Shown here piece after piece: positions 38,661 through 47,457 of a stretch of DNA of 57,104 nucleotides. The notes under the pieces were generated by a model. The model did no database searches, was not told the DNA's origin, and worked only from the letters and a program-made list of their open reading frames with translations. Position 1 is the first letter of the stretch; every line of letters starts with the position of its first letter. The stretch is from assembly GCF_003602235.1 (NCBI RefSeq), contig NZ_QZVS01000071.1, positions 315 through 57,418 of the forward strand, read 5' to 3'. The DNA comes from Cryobacterium melibiosiphilum. GTDB taxonomy: Bacteria > Actinomycetota > Actinomycetes > Actinomycetales > Microbacteriaceae. A program made the position numbers and the translations under genes.

Positions 38661-40015
38661 GGGCGGATGCGCTCCTGCTCGGATAGTTCCACGTGGGCGT
38701 GGGCGGCGGGGAGGTTCTCTCGCGCCAGCCGCCAGTAGGCCCCGCATAATCCGAGGACCAGAAATATTGTCCCGGCGGACTGCGGGAAGGACAGCGCGTC
38801 GAAGAGGAAAAGCAGGGTGGCGCCGGCGATCACGGACCCCGCGAGGGCGAAACCCAGGTCGTGCGCGCGGGTGTCGGCGAGTGTGCGGCCCGCGCGGATG
38901 ACCCCGACGACGGCGGTCAGACAGATCAGCAGGAACGCGCACACGCCGAGTATCCCGGTTTCCAGAATGAGCAGGAAATACTGGTTATCAAGGATTCGGT
39001 ACTGCGGGAGGAAAGTGCCGAATCCGCGCCCCAGAATGGGGTTGACGGCGAAGAGCTGAGTGAAGACGCCGAGGCTGTCGGCGCGGGACGCTGCGCTCGG
39101 GTCCTCGAAAATCGCAAGAAACATATAGCGCATGTTGGTGATCACCCGGGGCGCTGCGGCGTAGACGAGCGCCAGCAACACTATGGCGGAGAGGGCGAGC
39201 CGCCAGCGAATCGTGCGCGACCACGTCGGGATAAGGATCACAACGCCCGCTACTATTCCGATCACGGCCGACCGCGAACCCGACAGCGTGAGCCCGAGCA
39301 GGATCAGACCGACCGGGAGCCACCGGGACAGGAACGGTCGGTCTCCCCTGCGGAGCGCGAGCGTCAATGCTAGGGGAAAGGCCATTGCGAGCACGAGCGT
39401 GTATTCCAAGGGATGAATGGACGTACCGGCTGCTCGGACCAGGCCCCCGCGTGTTTCCACCGATGCGTAGTCCATGCTGGCTTGCAGCCCGGGGATGGAG
39501 ATGACATCGATCATCGGCAGCCGAGTTATGAACTGGGTCACGCCCAAAATTGCCAGCAGTGTTCCGGCGACCACGAACCGCCGAAGCAGGGTGACGAGCC
39601 GGTCCATCGAAGGGACGCCGTCGTGGGCGAGCAGCAGGATTCCCGCCCAGGCGATCAGTCGGATGAGCCCGGTGTCCGCAATCGTTAGTTCCTGCGGCGG
39701 GAGCGGGCGCGTCATCGCCACGATGTAGCTGGCCAGTGAGACGAAAAGAAACAACACGACGGCGAAACGCACCGGGCGGGCGCCCGGCGTCTCGCGGTCC
39801 GTTCCCTGGACCTGGTTCACCGTCCACAGAATCGCGGCACCGAGCCCGAAGAGCACGCCGACAGAACCGGCCGACCCCAGATCGCTGATCACGCGATTGG
39901 ACGGGATGGCATAGAGCACGATGAGGTACACCGTCAGCAGCGTGACGGCATCGGGAACGAACCGGTCGGTGCCGGGGAGACGCGCTCGTCGACGCAGCTC
40001 CCAGCGATTTCTCAT
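38657..40015 (-). CDS. O-antigen ligase/polymerase family (Wzy-like)
   Basis: A 452-residue integral membrane protein with about 10-12 helices and a large loop around residues 280-345. V-T-L-L-T-V-Y-L-I-V-L-Y near the start, L-T-L-S-G-S-R-S-A-V-I-G in the middle, and F-A-V-N-P-I-L-G-R-G-F-G-T-F in the loop are characteristic of Wzy_C/WaaL proteins. It would polymerise the flipped repeat units. The start ATG 40015 overlaps the Wzz-like stop. Confidence 0.87.
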   Translation of the reverse strand: MRNRWELRRRARLPGTDRFVPDAVTLLTVYLIVLYAIPSNRVISDLGSAGSVGVLFGLGAAILWTVNQVQGTDRETPGARPVRFAVVLFLFVSLASYIVAMTRPLPPQELTIADTGLIRLIAWAGILLLAHDGVPSMDRLVTLLRRFVVAGTLLAILGVTQFITRLPMIDVISIPGLQASMDYASVETRGGLVRAAGTSIHPLEYTLVLAMAFPLALTLALRRGDRPFLSRWLPVGLILLGLTLSGSRSAVIGIVAGVVILIPTWSRTIRWRLALSAIVLLALVYAAAPRVITNMRYMFLAIFEDPSAASRADSLGVFTQLFAVNPILGRGFGTFLPQYRILDNQYFLLILETGILGVCAFLLICLTAVVGVIRAGRTLADTRAHDLGFALAGSVIAGATLLFLFDALSFPQSAGTIFLVLGLCGAYWRLARENLPAAHAHVELSEQERIRP

Positions 40016-40788
40016 CGGTGTACGGGCTCTGCCGGTGGGCGAGCAGACTTGGAACGAGTTGGGGTAATGGCGCCGGCGGATGCGGGGGGACCGGTCGGTC
40101 CGGCCACTGCCGCGGTGTGCGTCGTGGCTGTCAGCGCGGCTGCTTCGGTGGGGACGGCACCGACCAGGGCGACGGACGGCAATCCGTCACCATCTCGGCG
40201 TGCGCGCACCCGGCCATCCCGATAGGCGGCGAGCAGCAGCGTCGCGATGAGCCCGGCTGCCGCGGCGGCGCCTATGGCCTGCACTCGATTGCGAAAGTTC
40301 ACGGTTGGTTTCTCGTCAACTGACAGAGGCTCGAGTGTGATCCGTGCCGGGGCGGGCACAGACAGGCCCGTCTGGAGCGAGGACAGCGCGCCGGGGGCAG
40401 CGTTCACCGCTGCCTCCGTCACAGCGAGGGCGTCGGCAGCCGTGGGAGCTGTGCCCTCGACCAGCAGGATTGGCCCGCTGGTCGCGGAGTCGGCCATCGC
40501 GGTGAATGCTGCATCGGGGTAGGACGCTTCGATCGGCTTCGCGACCTCATCGGCGTTGATCTTGCGCGTGAGTACGTCAAGTGCCTGACCCAGACCGCCC
40601 AGGTACAGGAAGGGGTTGCCACCCTGCACGACCGTCGCCGGTGGCAGCATGACGAGGCTGGTGCGCGCGACGTAGCTCACCGGCACGGTCGTGAAGAGGC
40701 CGTAGCAGACACCGCCCGTCACGAGAACGCCCAGCAGGACGAGCAGCCAGCGCCGAAAAACGATGTGTGTGAGATCGCGCAGGTTCAT
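40012..40788 (-). CDS. Wzz-like polysaccharide co-polymerase
   Basis: A 258-residue protein with an N-terminal helix (~13-33), an extracytoplasmic domain (~34-170), a second helix (~172-192) and a ~65-residue cytoplasmic Ala/Pro/Thr-rich tail. R-D-L-T-H-I-V-F-R-R-W-L-L before helix 1 is Wzz-like. There is no BY-kinase domain, and no Tyr-rich tail, so any control of chain length is independent of tyrosine phosphorylation here. It lies between wzy-like and asnB-like genes. Confidence 0.78.
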   Translation of the reverse strand: MNLRDLTHIVFRRWLLVLLGVLVTGGVCYGLFTTVPVSYVARTSLVMLPPATVVQGGNPFLYLGGLGQALDVLTRKINADEVAKPIEASYPDAAFTAMADSATSGPILLVEGTAPTAADALAVTEAAVNAAPGALSSLQTGLSVPAPARITLEPLSVDEKPTVNFRNRVQAIGAAAAAGLIATLLLAAYRDGRVRARRDGDGLPSVALVGAVPTEAAALTATTHTAAVAGPTGPPASAGAITPTRSKSARPPAEPVHR

Positions 40789-40791
40789 GGA

Positions 40792-42669
40792 TCAGTCCCT
40801 CTGGTTCGAAATGGTGCGAGCGGATGAGTGGGTTCCGAAGAAGGTTTCGTGCCAGACCTCGAGGCACATCAGCGTCCAGATGCGGTTCTCCTCGTTGAAC
40901 CGACCACTGTCGTGGCGTTCGAGCAGCTCGCGAACGGCGGTGCGATCCAGGGTCTGGCCGACGAAGGAGTCTGCTCCGGTGAGCCGGTCCCACATCGAGT
41001 CGCGCAGTCCCGACCGGAACCAGTCGCCGAGCGGCACCCGAAAGCCCACCTTGCGCCGATCGACGACTTCGGCCGGCAGATAGCGGCGCGCGACCTCTTT
41101 GAGCACCCATTTGGTGGTGCCGCCGCGCACCTTGACCGAGGACGGCAGGCGGAAGGCCAGGTCGACGAGGCGGTGGTCGAGCAGCGGCGGGCGCAGCTCC
41201 AGGGACGCGGCCATCGACATCCGGTCGCCGCGTTCGAGCAGATTGTCCGGCAGCCAGCCGTCGAGGTCGGCCAGGAGCATCTCGCGAATGACGTCGCGGC
41301 CGGAGCCGTTGTTGCCGAGGCTCAGCTCGCGCGTCGGCAGCGACCCGAGCAGGGAACGACGCTCCTGCTGGGTGAAGGGCGCGAACCAGGTGCGGTACTG
41401 CTCGGCGGTGGTGTCGGCGCCCGCGGCGCGCAGGGCGATGCGGGCGCGCGCCAGGGAGGCGGGAAGCCGGTGTTCGAGGGCGCTGACGCCCCAGCCGCGC
41501 AGCCCGGCGGGTAGTGCGCTCGCCGCGGACACGGCCCGGGCGGCCCGGTACTTGGGATACCCGGCGAAGAGCTCGTCGCCGCCCTCACCCGACAGGATCA
41601 CACGCACCGATTGGCCGGCGGTTTGCGCCAGGCGGTAGACGGCGATGTCGGCCGGTTCGGAGATGGGCGCATCGCGGTGCCAGGTCAGCTCGGGCCAGAG
41701 CGACTCGAAATCGCGCGCATCCACGTGCACCTCGTGGTGGTCGGTGCCGACGTGTTCACTGACGCGGCGGGCCCAGGGCAGCTCGTCGGTCGTGGGGTTG
41801 CCGAAACCGGCCGCGAAGGTCTGCACTCGGCGGTCGGGGCGCAGGGCGGCGATTTTCGCGACGATGAGGCTGCTGTCGACCCCACCGGACAGGTAGGCCC
41901 CGACGGGCACGTCCGCGACCAGGGCCGAGTCGACGGCTTCGGTGACGGCCTCATCCACGGCGTCGATGGCGGCGGCCGGTGTCCATTGCCCGCGCGTGTC
42001 GGCGGCCGGCGGCTGCCAATAGCGCGTCAGGCGGATGCTGCCCTCGGGGGTGATGGTGGCCCGGTGTGCCGGGGGGAGTTTCTTGACGCCCTCGAACAGG
42101 GTGTCGGGGGAGGGGACGGAACGGCCGGACAGGTAGGCGTCGAGGCTCAGCAGGTCCACGCACGGCTGCGCATTTTCGGCCGCGAGCACCGCCTTGATCT
42201 CGGACCCGAACGTCACCTGCTGCGGAGAAACCGTGTAGTACAGGGGCAGCACCCCGAGCCGGTCCCGCACGAGGTGCGTGGTGCCGAGGGTCCTGTCGTG
42301 GAGCGCGAAGGCGAACTGGCCGACGAGGTTCTCGATCCAGCCGAGGCCGTGCCGGCTGACGCCGGCGAGGATCACCTCGGTGTCCCCGTCGGTGCGAAAC
42401 GGGTAGGTGAGGCTGGCCCGCAGGGCACGGTAGTTGAAGATCTCACCGTTGAAGGTGATGATCCAGCGGCCGTCGGCGCTCTGCATCGGCTGCGCTGACC
42501 CGCCGAGGTCGATGATCGACAGGCGGGTGTGTGCGAACCCCACCCCGGGGGCCTGCCAGAAGCCGTGTGCGTCGGGGCCGCGGTGGGCGAGGGTGCGCGC
42601 CATCGCGGCGAGCACCCCGGGGTCGATCGGTGCCTGGTCGAAGCGCAGAATGCCGGCGATGCCGCACAT
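40792..42669 (-). CDS. AsnB-type glutamine-dependent amidotransferase
   Basis: A 625-residue asparagine-synthase family protein. The N-terminal glutaminase domain begins M-C2-G-I-A-G with the catalytic Cys2, and the ATP-pyrophosphatase synthetase domain has Y-L-S-G-G-V-D-S-S near residue 260. E-G-G-D-E-L-F-A-G-Y-P-K is also intact. Within a polysaccharide operon such proteins are thought to amidate uronic acids or build modified amino sugars, as suggested for Pseudomonas WbpS; free asparagine synthesis remains possible. Start ATG 42669 and downstream spacing of 3 bp show operon membership. Confidence 0.88.
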   Translation of the reverse strand: MCGIAGILRFDQAPIDPGVLAAMARTLAHRGPDAHGFWQAPGVGFAHTRLSIIDLGGSAQPMQSADGRWIITFNGEIFNYRALRASLTYPFRTDGDTEVILAGVSRHGLGWIENLVGQFAFALHDRTLGTTHLVRDRLGVLPLYYTVSPQQVTFGSEIKAVLAAENAQPCVDLLSLDAYLSGRSVPSPDTLFEGVKKLPPAHRATITPEGSIRLTRYWQPPAADTRGQWTPAAAIDAVDEAVTEAVDSALVADVPVGAYLSGGVDSSLIVAKIAALRPDRRVQTFAAGFGNPTTDELPWARRVSEHVGTDHHEVHVDARDFESLWPELTWHRDAPISEPADIAVYRLAQTAGQSVRVILSGEGGDELFAGYPKYRAARAVSAASALPAGLRGWGVSALEHRLPASLARARIALRAAGADTTAEQYRTWFAPFTQQERRSLLGSLPTRELSLGNNGSGRDVIREMLLADLDGWLPDNLLERGDRMSMAASLELRPPLLDHRLVDLAFRLPSSVKVRGGTTKWVLKEVARRYLPAEVVDRRKVGFRVPLGDWFRSGLRDSMWDRLTGADSFVGQTLDRTAVRELLERHDSGRFNEENRIWTLMCLEVWHETFFGTHSSARTISNQRD

Positions 42670-42670
42670 C

Positions 42671-44128
42671 TCAGCTGCCGACCGTCTGGCCGGCGGATGC
42701 CGTGGGCGAGGTTGCCGACGGCGGCGTCAGCACGATCGGCGCTCTCACCGCCACCCGGTTCGGGCGACCGCGGGTGAGCAGAAACTCCTCGTAGGTGTCG
42801 GCGTCCTCGAGGTCGACGAACCGTTCATTCGGGGAGCCGGCCGTCTCGTGGGGAGCGCCGGGCGGCAGCATCCGCTCGGCGAACGGCCAGGCGGCGAGCC
42901 GGGAGATGCTCGGGCGGTGGCCCAGCACTCGGTCGTAGACGCCGATGTACTGCTGCGCCTGGTGCTGCCAGTCGAGTTCGGTGGCGACGCGGTCGCGAGC
43001 GGCGCGCCCCAGGCGGGCCCGTTCTCCCGGGTCGTCGAGCAGTCGTTCGATGGCGTCGGCGAACGCGCCGATGTCGCCGGTCGGCACGTAGATGGCCGCG
43101 TCACCGCCGGAGATGCGCGTCTCGGCGAGGTCGAACGAGACGGAGGGCAGGGCGAAGGCCATGTATTCCATGGTCTTGTTCATCGTGGAAACGTCGTTGA
43201 GGGGCGTGCGCTGGTCGGGTCCCACCCCGATGTCGGCGGCGCTCAGGTAATTCGCGATGACGTCGGGGCCGACCCGGCCGGTGAAGTGCACGTTCCGGTC
43301 GAGACCGCGGGCGATCGCCTCGGCCTTGAGCGCCTCGAGGCAGTCGCCGAAGCCCATGATGACCGCGCGCAGGTCGGTGCGGCCGCGCCGGGTGACGAGC
43401 TCATCGACGACGTCGAGCACCTTGTCGACGTCATCCTGGGGGCCCATGATGCCGAGGTAGGCCAGGAGCGGTCCGGTGTGGGCGGCCGCGTCGGCGTCGG
43501 GGTGGATCGGCCGCATGACCCGGGTGTCGGGTCCGCTGCGCACGACGGTCACGTCGTCCGTAGCCAGGTGCCCCCGGCGCAGGGCGATGCCCCGGTACGA
43601 GGCGTTGGTCGAGATGACGTGGTCGGCCACTCGAAAGGTCATCCGCTCGAGCCACAGCAGCGTGCGGTACTGGAATTTCGCGGCCGTGCCGCGGGGCCGG
43701 CCGAACCGGGAGAGGAAGAGTTCGGGGTTGAGGTCGTGGTGATCGAAGATGAAACGCACTCCCTTGGCCTTCCATAGCCAGGCCAGCAGCCAATAGGTGT
43801 CCGGCGGGTTGCAGGCTTGGATGACGTCGAAGCCGTGATCGCGGTGCACCCGCAGGGACAGAGCCGCGGTTCGCAGCCAGGAGTAAGCGAACTCGACGGC
43901 AAACCCTGCCGCCCCGGTAGCCTCGGGGGCGGGTTTGTACTTGTAGATGTGCACGCCGTCGATGGTCTGTCGGGCCGGGTCGCCGGGTCCTTTCGGACAG
44001 ATCACCGAGACCGAATAGCCTTGGTCGCGGAGGGCCTGGCACTCAAGCCAGACCCGACGGTCCAGGGGCACGGGCAGGTTCTGCACGATGATGAGAACAC
44101 GGGTGCGGGGCGGTGTTGAGTCGATCAT
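42671..44128 (-). CDS. Glycosyltransferase family 4
   Basis: A 485-residue GT-B glycosyltransferase. V-Q-N-L-P-V-P-L-D-R-R-V-W-L-E-C and I-C-P-K-G-P-G belong to a well-known group in exopolysaccharide clusters, F-D-H-H-D-L-N-P-E is the acceptor-side motif, and the donor half has G-D-I-G-V-G-P-D-Q-R-T-P-L-N-D-V-S-T-M-N. ATG 44128 overlaps the acetyltransferase stop; a longer frame is available but unsupported. About 60 extra C-terminal residues are polar. Confidence 0.87.
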   Translation of the reverse strand: MIDSTPPRTRVLIIVQNLPVPLDRRVWLECQALRDQGYSVSVICPKGPGDPARQTIDGVHIYKYKPAPEATGAAGFAVEFAYSWLRTAALSLRVHRDHGFDVIQACNPPDTYWLLAWLWKAKGVRFIFDHHDLNPELFLSRFGRPRGTAAKFQYRTLLWLERMTFRVADHVISTNASYRGIALRRGHLATDDVTVVRSGPDTRVMRPIHPDADAAAHTGPLLAYLGIMGPQDDVDKVLDVVDELVTRRGRTDLRAVIMGFGDCLEALKAEAIARGLDRNVHFTGRVGPDVIANYLSAADIGVGPDQRTPLNDVSTMNKTMEYMAFALPSVSFDLAETRISGGDAAIYVPTGDIGAFADAIERLLDDPGERARLGRAARDRVATELDWQHQAQQYIGVYDRVLGHRPSISRLAAWPFAERMLPPGAPHETAGSPNERFVDLEDADTYEEFLLTRGRPNRVAVRAPIVLTPPSATSPTASAGQTVGS

Positions 44129-44709
44129 GAGAGCGTGAGGATCCCTTCTCGTTCCGAATACTGCTCGCCGGTCGCGGGGCACACGAAGTGCCCCGGCTCG
44201 GTTTCATGCAGGGCGACACCGGTGCGGCCCACCCAGCCGATGCGGCGCGCCGGTGTCCCCGCGACGAGGCCGAAGTCGGGTACGTCGCGGGTGACCACGG
44301 CGCCGGCGGCGACCATCGCCCAGCGTCCGATCGTGATCGGGGCAATGCACACGGCGCGGGCGCCGATCGACGCTCCGGTGCGCACCGTGACGCCGACCAT
44401 CTCCCAGTCGTCCTCCGTCTTGCGGGTGCCGTCGACGTTGATCGCCCGCGGAAACAGATCGTTGGTGAACACGGCCGCCGGGCCGACGAAGACACCGTCC
44501 TCAAGCAGCGCCGGCTCATAGATGAGGGCGTAGTTCTGCACCTTGCAGTTCTTGCCGAGGATGACTCCCGGGCCGATGTAGGATCCGCGACCGAGCACGC
44601 AGCCCGGGCCAATGCGGGCGTACTCCCGAACCTGGGACAGGTGCCAGATCAGACTGCCTGGGCCGATGACGGCGCTCGGGTCGATGTCGGCGGTGACCGC
44701 GATACTCAT
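44125..44709 (-). CDS. Sugar N-acetyltransferase, WlbB/FdtC-like
   Basis: A 194-residue left-handed beta-helix acyltransferase. D-P-S-A-V-I-G-P-G-S-L-I-W-H-L-S-Q-V-R at the start, K-V-Q-N-Y-A-L-I-Y, F-V-G-P-A-A-V-F-T-N-D and V-A-G-T-P-A-R-R-I-G-W match the subgroup that N-acetylates 3-amino sugars (UDP-3-amino uronates or dTDP-3-amino deoxysugars). A C-terminal extension C-P-A-T-G-E-Q-Y is also seen in relatives. ATG 44709 overlaps the preceding TAA by one base. Confidence 0.87.
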   Translation of the reverse strand: MSIAVTADIDPSAVIGPGSLIWHLSQVREYARIGPGCVLGRGSYIGPGVILGKNCKVQNYALIYEPALLEDGVFVGPAAVFTNDLFPRAINVDGTRKTEDDWEMVGVTVRTGASIGARAVCIAPITIGRWAMVAAGAVVTRDVPDFGLVAGTPARRIGWVGRTGVALHETEPGHFVCPATGEQYSEREGILTLS

Positions 44710-46280
44710 TAATATGCCCCCACAGGGTTCAGGACGACCTTGAAGGTGCGCCAGATGATCATCAGGTCGCCGGCGAGCGACCAGTTTTCGACGTAGTACA
44801 GGTCGAGTCGGACACTTTCTTCCCAACTCAGGTCGGAACGACCGTTGATCTGCCACATGCCGGTGAGTCCCGGCTTGATGTACAGGCGACGGTGCACGTG
44901 GTTCTCGTAGCTGCGCACCTCGTCGGGCAGCGGCGGGCGGGGGCCGACCAAGCTCATGTCGCCCACCAGCACGTTCCACAATTGGGGAAGTTCGTCGAGG
45001 GAGTGCTTGCGCAACACCCGGCCGATGCGGGTGACCCGCGGGTCATCCTTGAGCTTGAACAACAGCCCGGAGCCCTCGTTCTGTTCGCGCAGCTTCGCCA
45101 GGTTCTCTTCGGCGTTGTTCTCCATGGATCGGAACTTGAGCATGCGAAAGGTGTGGCCGTCGCGGCCGACCCGTTCCTGGGGAAACAGCACCGGCCCGGG
45201 ACTGGTCAGCCGAATCAAGAGCGCGATCGCGGTCAGCAGCGGCAGCAGCAGCACGAGTGACACGCCGCAGGCGACCACGTCGAGTGCTCGCTTCAGAACG
45301 TGCTTGCCGCCCTCAAATTGCGGGATCTCCACGTGAATCAGCGGGAGGCCTTCAACCGGGCGAAAATGGATGCGAGGCCCGGCGACATCCGTCAATCTGC
45401 TGGAAAGCACCAGCTCGGCGGTGGTGCGCTCGAGCTCCCAGGCCAGGGAACGAATGTAGGTGCTGCCGCCGCGCGGGTGGCCGGCCACGATGACGGTGTC
45501 GACGCCGAGGTTCGCGGCCGCGCCGGCGGCGTGTGCGAGATCGGCGACGATGGGCACGCTGCGGTCGCCGACGGCAAGCCTCTGATTGGCGTGCGGATCG
45601 GCCGGAGCCTCGTCGAGGGCGGCGCCCACGATGCGGTACGCGGCGCCCGATTTCTCGTCCATCTGGCCGACGACGTATTCCACGTCGTCGCGGTTGCCCA
45701 CCACGATCGCCCGTGCCAGGTAGTGGCCGAATTGCCGCTGGTGCAGCAGCCACTTGCGCCACAGCCAGCGTTCCAGGGTCAGGGCGAGCACTCCCAGCGG
45801 GAAGGCGATGAGAAAATAGACGCGTGAGCTCTCCACCTGCAGCACCAGGAAGGTGATGGCGAGCAGGCCGAAGGCCAGTGCGCTCGCGTTGATGACGCGT
45901 TTATATTCGGTCGACCCCACTCCCACCACTCGGGGCCCGCGGGTGTGGAAGGTTCCGAGGGTTGTGATCCACGTCGCGGCGACGCAGATCGGGATGAGCC
46001 AGTGCGCTTCGGGCAGGGTTGCCACCGGGGCGGCGGTATCGATCGACACCACGGCGAGCAGGGCGACAGCGACAGTTCCGATGATGACGCTCACGTCGGT
46101 CAAACGAAGCTTGTGGCGATAGCGCGCCGCCCAGATTCGACCTGCCGAGGGGGTATCGGTTGACCGTACCCGCGCCGTACTGATCGGTTCGGCGATCGGG
46201 TCGGCGATGACGCGCGGGCGAGGCCGCCGCCCGAGGGGCAGGGCGCTCACGCTGGGCAGCAGCGGCTGCGGGTCACTCAT
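44709..46280 (-). CDS. Initiating polyprenyl-phosphate glycosylphosphotransferase
   Basis: A 523-residue integral membrane enzyme that starts the polymer by transferring a sugar-1-phosphate to undecaprenyl phosphate. Four N-terminal helices (~55-165) and a CoA-binding-like domain are followed by a hydrophobic segment and the catalytic domain (K-R-A-L-D-V-V, L-I-R-L-T-S-P-G-P-V-L-F, L-K-F-R-S-M, D-E-L-P-Q-L-W-N-V-L, S-L-V-G-P-R-P-P). R-H-S-L-D-E-L and K-P-G-L-T-G-M-W-Q are intact. It is the first gene of the minus-strand arm. Start ATG 46280. Confidence 0.92.
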   Translation of the reverse strand: MSDPQPLLPSVSALPLGRRPRPRVIADPIAEPISTARVRSTDTPSAGRIWAARYRHKLRLTDVSVIIGTVAVALLAVVSIDTAAPVATLPEAHWLIPICVAATWITTLGTFHTRGPRVVGVGSTEYKRVINASALAFGLLAITFLVLQVESSRVYFLIAFPLGVLALTLERWLWRKWLLHQRQFGHYLARAIVVGNRDDVEYVVGQMDEKSGAAYRIVGAALDEAPADPHANQRLAVGDRSVPIVADLAHAAGAAANLGVDTVIVAGHPRGGSTYIRSLAWELERTTAELVLSSRLTDVAGPRIHFRPVEGLPLIHVEIPQFEGGKHVLKRALDVVACGVSLVLLLPLLTAIALLIRLTSPGPVLFPQERVGRDGHTFRMLKFRSMENNAEENLAKLREQNEGSGLLFKLKDDPRVTRIGRVLRKHSLDELPQLWNVLVGDMSLVGPRPPLPDEVRSYENHVHRRLYIKPGLTGMWQINGRSDLSWEESVRLDLYYVENWSLAGDLMIIWRTFKVVLNPVGAY

Positions 46281-46689
46281 CGCTCACCTCGGCTTCAGCG
46301 GGATGGGCCCGGTGGGCAGTGGCGGAATGGGCGCCGTGGGCATGGGACAGGGGGTCACCGGGTGGGCGTCGGGCAAGAATTATCGTCACAGTCAGTCCCT
46401 GCAGTTCGGGTTACAGGAGTGGGCGGGTGACCCGATGACTGTGCGCGGCACGCTCACCAGGGGCTTTTCGTCAAGATGACCATTTCTCAATCGGCCACGA
46501 GCAGACCATACCCGGCGCTCTGCCGGCACGATGCTCCCTGTTCGGGGGTCACCCCTTCGGGCTGGAGTCAGGCATCCTCGAGGTATGCTCACGTCCGTGA
46601 GCGGGGGGCGCGTCAGGAAAACATGCCGAGGCGTGGCCCGCAACGCCCGGTGAAGGCCGGTGCGCGAGACCCCGAACGGGAGACGTTGT
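46281..46689. other. 409-bp intergenic region, divergent promoter and possible structured leader
   Basis: No gene is supported here. An 18-bp direct repeat (46301-46318 and 46325-46342, 15/18) and a minus-strand GATAAT (46384-46379) lie on the side of the minus-strand glycan operon. On the plus side, 46587-46602 forms GCTCAC-GTCC-GTGAGC; 46630-46647 forms GGCGT/ACGCC with an 8-nt loop; 46647-46660 forms CCGG/CCGG; and GGGG/CGCG (46602-46612) could pair with CGCG/CCCC (46662-46673) around these hairpins. The last element lies directly before ATG 46690. I could not match it to a named riboswitch. Confidence 0.45.
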
Positions 46690-47427
46690 ATGCCGAACTC
46701 CGCTCCAGCCGCCGATCCACCTGCCACGTACCGACCGCACGCCCCCAGATGGGCCCTCGGGGGCAGCGTCCTCGTCATCGCGTGCGTTGCCGTCGCGGTC
46801 GGATCCGGGTCAGGGCGCACCGAGCCGTCGGGAGATGGACCCGCCCTGGCCGCCGTGGCCGAGCCCTCGCCACGCCCGGCGCGTCCGCCCGCCGAGCCCG
46901 AAGCCCCCGAGGTCTCGCCCGACCCATCGGTCACCGTACCCAGTGCGGCCCCCGCCCCGCCGGCAGTGTCGATTCCGGTGGCCCCGGTGGCGGCCGGGCC
47001 GGGCATCGAGGTACTGCCGCTCGCCGAGGAGACGACCGGGCTGCCTGCGTCTGAGGCGTTGCCAGACCTGCTTCAGGACCCGGAACCCGTCGATGCGGAA
47101 GCCGCCGGCCGGCTGGTCGCGGGGCTGCCCGCCGTGATCAGCCCGCTCCCCGACTCCGCGGTGACCGCCTCATCGGTGAGCGCCTCCGACGAGACCGTCA
47201 CCGCGAGCCTGGCGGCGACAACATCCGCTGTCGGAATGAAGGTCCTGGCCCACTACGTGGCGGCGTTCGGCGCCGTCGGTCTCAGCGGGACCCCGGCAAC
47301 CACGTCGGGCGACGCCACCGTGCAGACCTTTTACCGCGGCAACGATTCGGTGATCGTCACGATCGAGTCCGCGGCGGACGGCCTCACCGCCTATACCCTC
47401 CGAGGACTTTTCTCCGCTGGCGCCTAG
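46690..47427 (+). CDS. Secreted or membrane-anchored protein of unknown function
   Basis: A 245-residue protein. A single N-terminal hydrophobic helix (~31-50, signal or anchor) is followed by a Pro/Ala/Glu-rich stretch of about 90 residues that resembles a wall-spanning region. The C-terminal ~100 residues (from E-A-L-P-D-L-L-Q-D to the end) look like a small folded domain, with M-K-V-L-A-H-Y-V-A-A-F and V-Q-T-F-Y-R-G-N-D-S-V. I recognise no family. ATG 46690 has GGGAGA upstream; GTG 46660 is less likely. The MFS gene follows 30 bp later. Confidence 0.65.
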   Translation: MPNSAPAADPPATYRPHAPRWALGGSVLVIACVAVAVGSGSGRTEPSGDGPALAAVAEPSPRPARPPAEPEAPEVSPDPSVTVPSAAPAPPAVSIPVAPVAAGPGIEVLPLAEETTGLPASEALPDLLQDPEPVDAEAAGRLVAGLPAVISPLPDSAVTASSVSASDETVTASLAATTSAVGMKVLAHYVAAFGAVGLSGTPATTSGDATVQTFYRGNDSVIVTIESAADGLTAYTLRGLFSAGA

Positions 47428-47457
47428 CGCCCAGCGAGCACCTACCGAACGGATTCC

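Noticed and set aside
40792..42669. Ordinary biosynthetic asparagine synthetase
   Set aside because: Not excluded, but its place inside a polysaccharide operon makes a glycan amidation role at least as likely, so it is annotated by family.
46600..46689. A cobalamin- or SAM-type riboswitch
   Set aside because: Individual words such as CCCGC and GGTGAAGGCCGG are reminiscent, but order and spacing do not match either consensus.
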